A DNA stretch of 64,000 nt, taken from Prado023 sp963714995 (lineage in GTDB: Bacteria > Actinomycetota > Actinomycetes > S36-B12 > CAIYMF01). Shown piece by piece: positions 63,559-64,000 of this stretch. Under the pieces are notes generated by a model. That model did not search any database. It was not told the origin of the DNA and worked only from the letters and a program-made list of their open reading frames with translations. Positions within the stretch are counted from its first letter, which is position 1. Each line of letters opens with the position of its first letter. The DNA is taken from assembly GCA_963714995.1 (NCBI GenBank), contig CAVQQP010000017.1, positions 1 to 64,000 of the forward strand, written 5' to 3'. The position numbers and the translations under genes are program-made.

Positions 63559-64000
63559 TCAGAGCGCGTCGAGGAACGACACCGTCCGTCCGACGTACCA
63601 CGGCAGCTCCGCACCATGCTCATGGAAGCCCACGTGCCCACCGGTGCGCGTGATCGCGCGACGCACCGGGGTGGTCGCCTCCAGCTGGGCCCAGTCGATC
63701 GCGCGGTAGGGGCCGGCGGGGATCATCGGGTCGTCCAGGGCATGCACCACCAGCGTGGGGACCGTGATCCACGGCAGGAACTGCGCGCTGGAGTTCACGG
63801 CGTAGTACTCGGCGGCGTCGCGCCAGCCGTTGTGCTTGGCGGTGATGAGGTCGTCGAACTCGGTGAGGGTGGCGACCTTCGTGATCGCAGCCCGTTCCGC
63901 ATCGGTCAGGGCGAGTCCGGAGTGCGCTGATTCGGACTTCAGCCGGCTGACCAGGAACTTCTCGTACAGGCCGAGCATGCGCCGGCTGAGGTGCTCGACC
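63559..64000 (-). CDS. YheT-family alpha/beta hydrolase, partial (N-terminus beyond window)
   Basis: The C-terminal ~147 residues of a hydrolase. ITVPTLVVHALDDPMIPAGP carries the catalytic Asp, and ITRTGGHVGFHEHG the catalytic His in the GGHxGF setting typical of the YheT/ABHD1-3 group. The SLKSES-type and TLTEFDDLITAKHNGW segments before it agree with that group. The nucleophile Ser lies outside the window. It is upstream of the aminotransferase on the same strand, separated by 79 bases, so cotranscription is possible. Confidence 0.82.
   Translation of the reverse strand, partial: VEHLSRRMLGLYEKFLVSRLKSESAHSGLALTDAERAAITKVATLTEFDDLITAKHNGWRDAAEYYAVNSSAQFLPWITVPTLVVHALDDPMIPAGPYRAIDWAQLEATTPVRRAITRTGGHVGFHEHGAELPWYVGRTVSFLDAL

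Overview
The window is a very GC-rich, densely packed bacterial chromosome segment. Its gene content and order point to an actinobacterium of the Streptomyces/Mycobacterium type: a primary sigma factor beside topoisomerase IV parE and a DUF7455 protein; a class II (B12) ribonucleotide reductase with nrdR; lexA divergent from a LysM protein; the runs miaB-miaA-dapF-hflX-dinG and DUF3046-recA-recX; and the run dapA-rnj-ftsK-rimO-pgsA-cinA-clgR. A SAM-IV riboswitch upstream of metY and LexA boxes of the TCGAAC-N4-GTTCGA type fit the same assignment. I cannot fix the order or family. I see no rRNA, tRNA, CRISPR array, insertion sequence or prophage.

Layout. 1-3.4 kb: a truncated ATP-grasp ligase, a YihY/BrkB membrane protein, a ferredoxin-NADP reductase and a coupled carbonic anhydrase. 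3.7-12.4 kb: parE, DUF7455 and three envelope proteins, then an hrpA helicase broken by several frameshifts. 12.6-19.3 kb: GuaB1, a P-loop kinase-like protein, an orphan PilB/GspE ATPase, a Nudix hydrolase, the principal sigma factor and a universal stress protein. 19.4-25.5 kb: metY under its riboswitch, DUF4192, a GreA-like factor, an SRPBCC protein, an SDR and a proline-rich membrane protein. 25.7-32.1 kb: nrdJ, nrdR, the lexA/LysM SOS module and DUF2252. 32.2-41.8 kb: peroxiredoxin, dinG, the overlapping hflX/dapF/miaA/miaB block, recX, recA and DUF3046. 41.9-56.9 kb: lhr, clgR, cinA, pgsA, rimO, ftsK, RNase J, dapA, a CofE-like protein and thyX. 57.0-64.0 kb: gap, an FLVCR-like MFS transporter, a glycine-rich membrane protein, then a translationally coupled class III aminotransferase and class II aldolase, and the end of a YheT-type hydrolase.

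The genes together cover DNA maintenance and the SOS response (recA, recX, lexA, LysM protein, dinG, lhr, ftsK), nucleotide supply (nrdJ/nrdR, thyX, guaB1), lysine/peptidoglycan precursors (dapA, dapF), tRNA and ribosome modification (miaA, miaB, rimO, hflX) and methionine synthesis (metY). The most unusual property is technical or evolutionary: about 17 single-base-type frameshifts break ten otherwise well conserved genes, several of them normally essential (parE, dapF, pgsA, ftsK, gap). Most can be repaired by removing one G or C, so I read them mainly as residual sequencing indels. They also create one false gene fusion (pgsA-cinA). The least explained genuine biology is the aminotransferase-aldolase pair at 61.0-63.5 kb, the orphan pilus ATPase and the SOS LysM protein.
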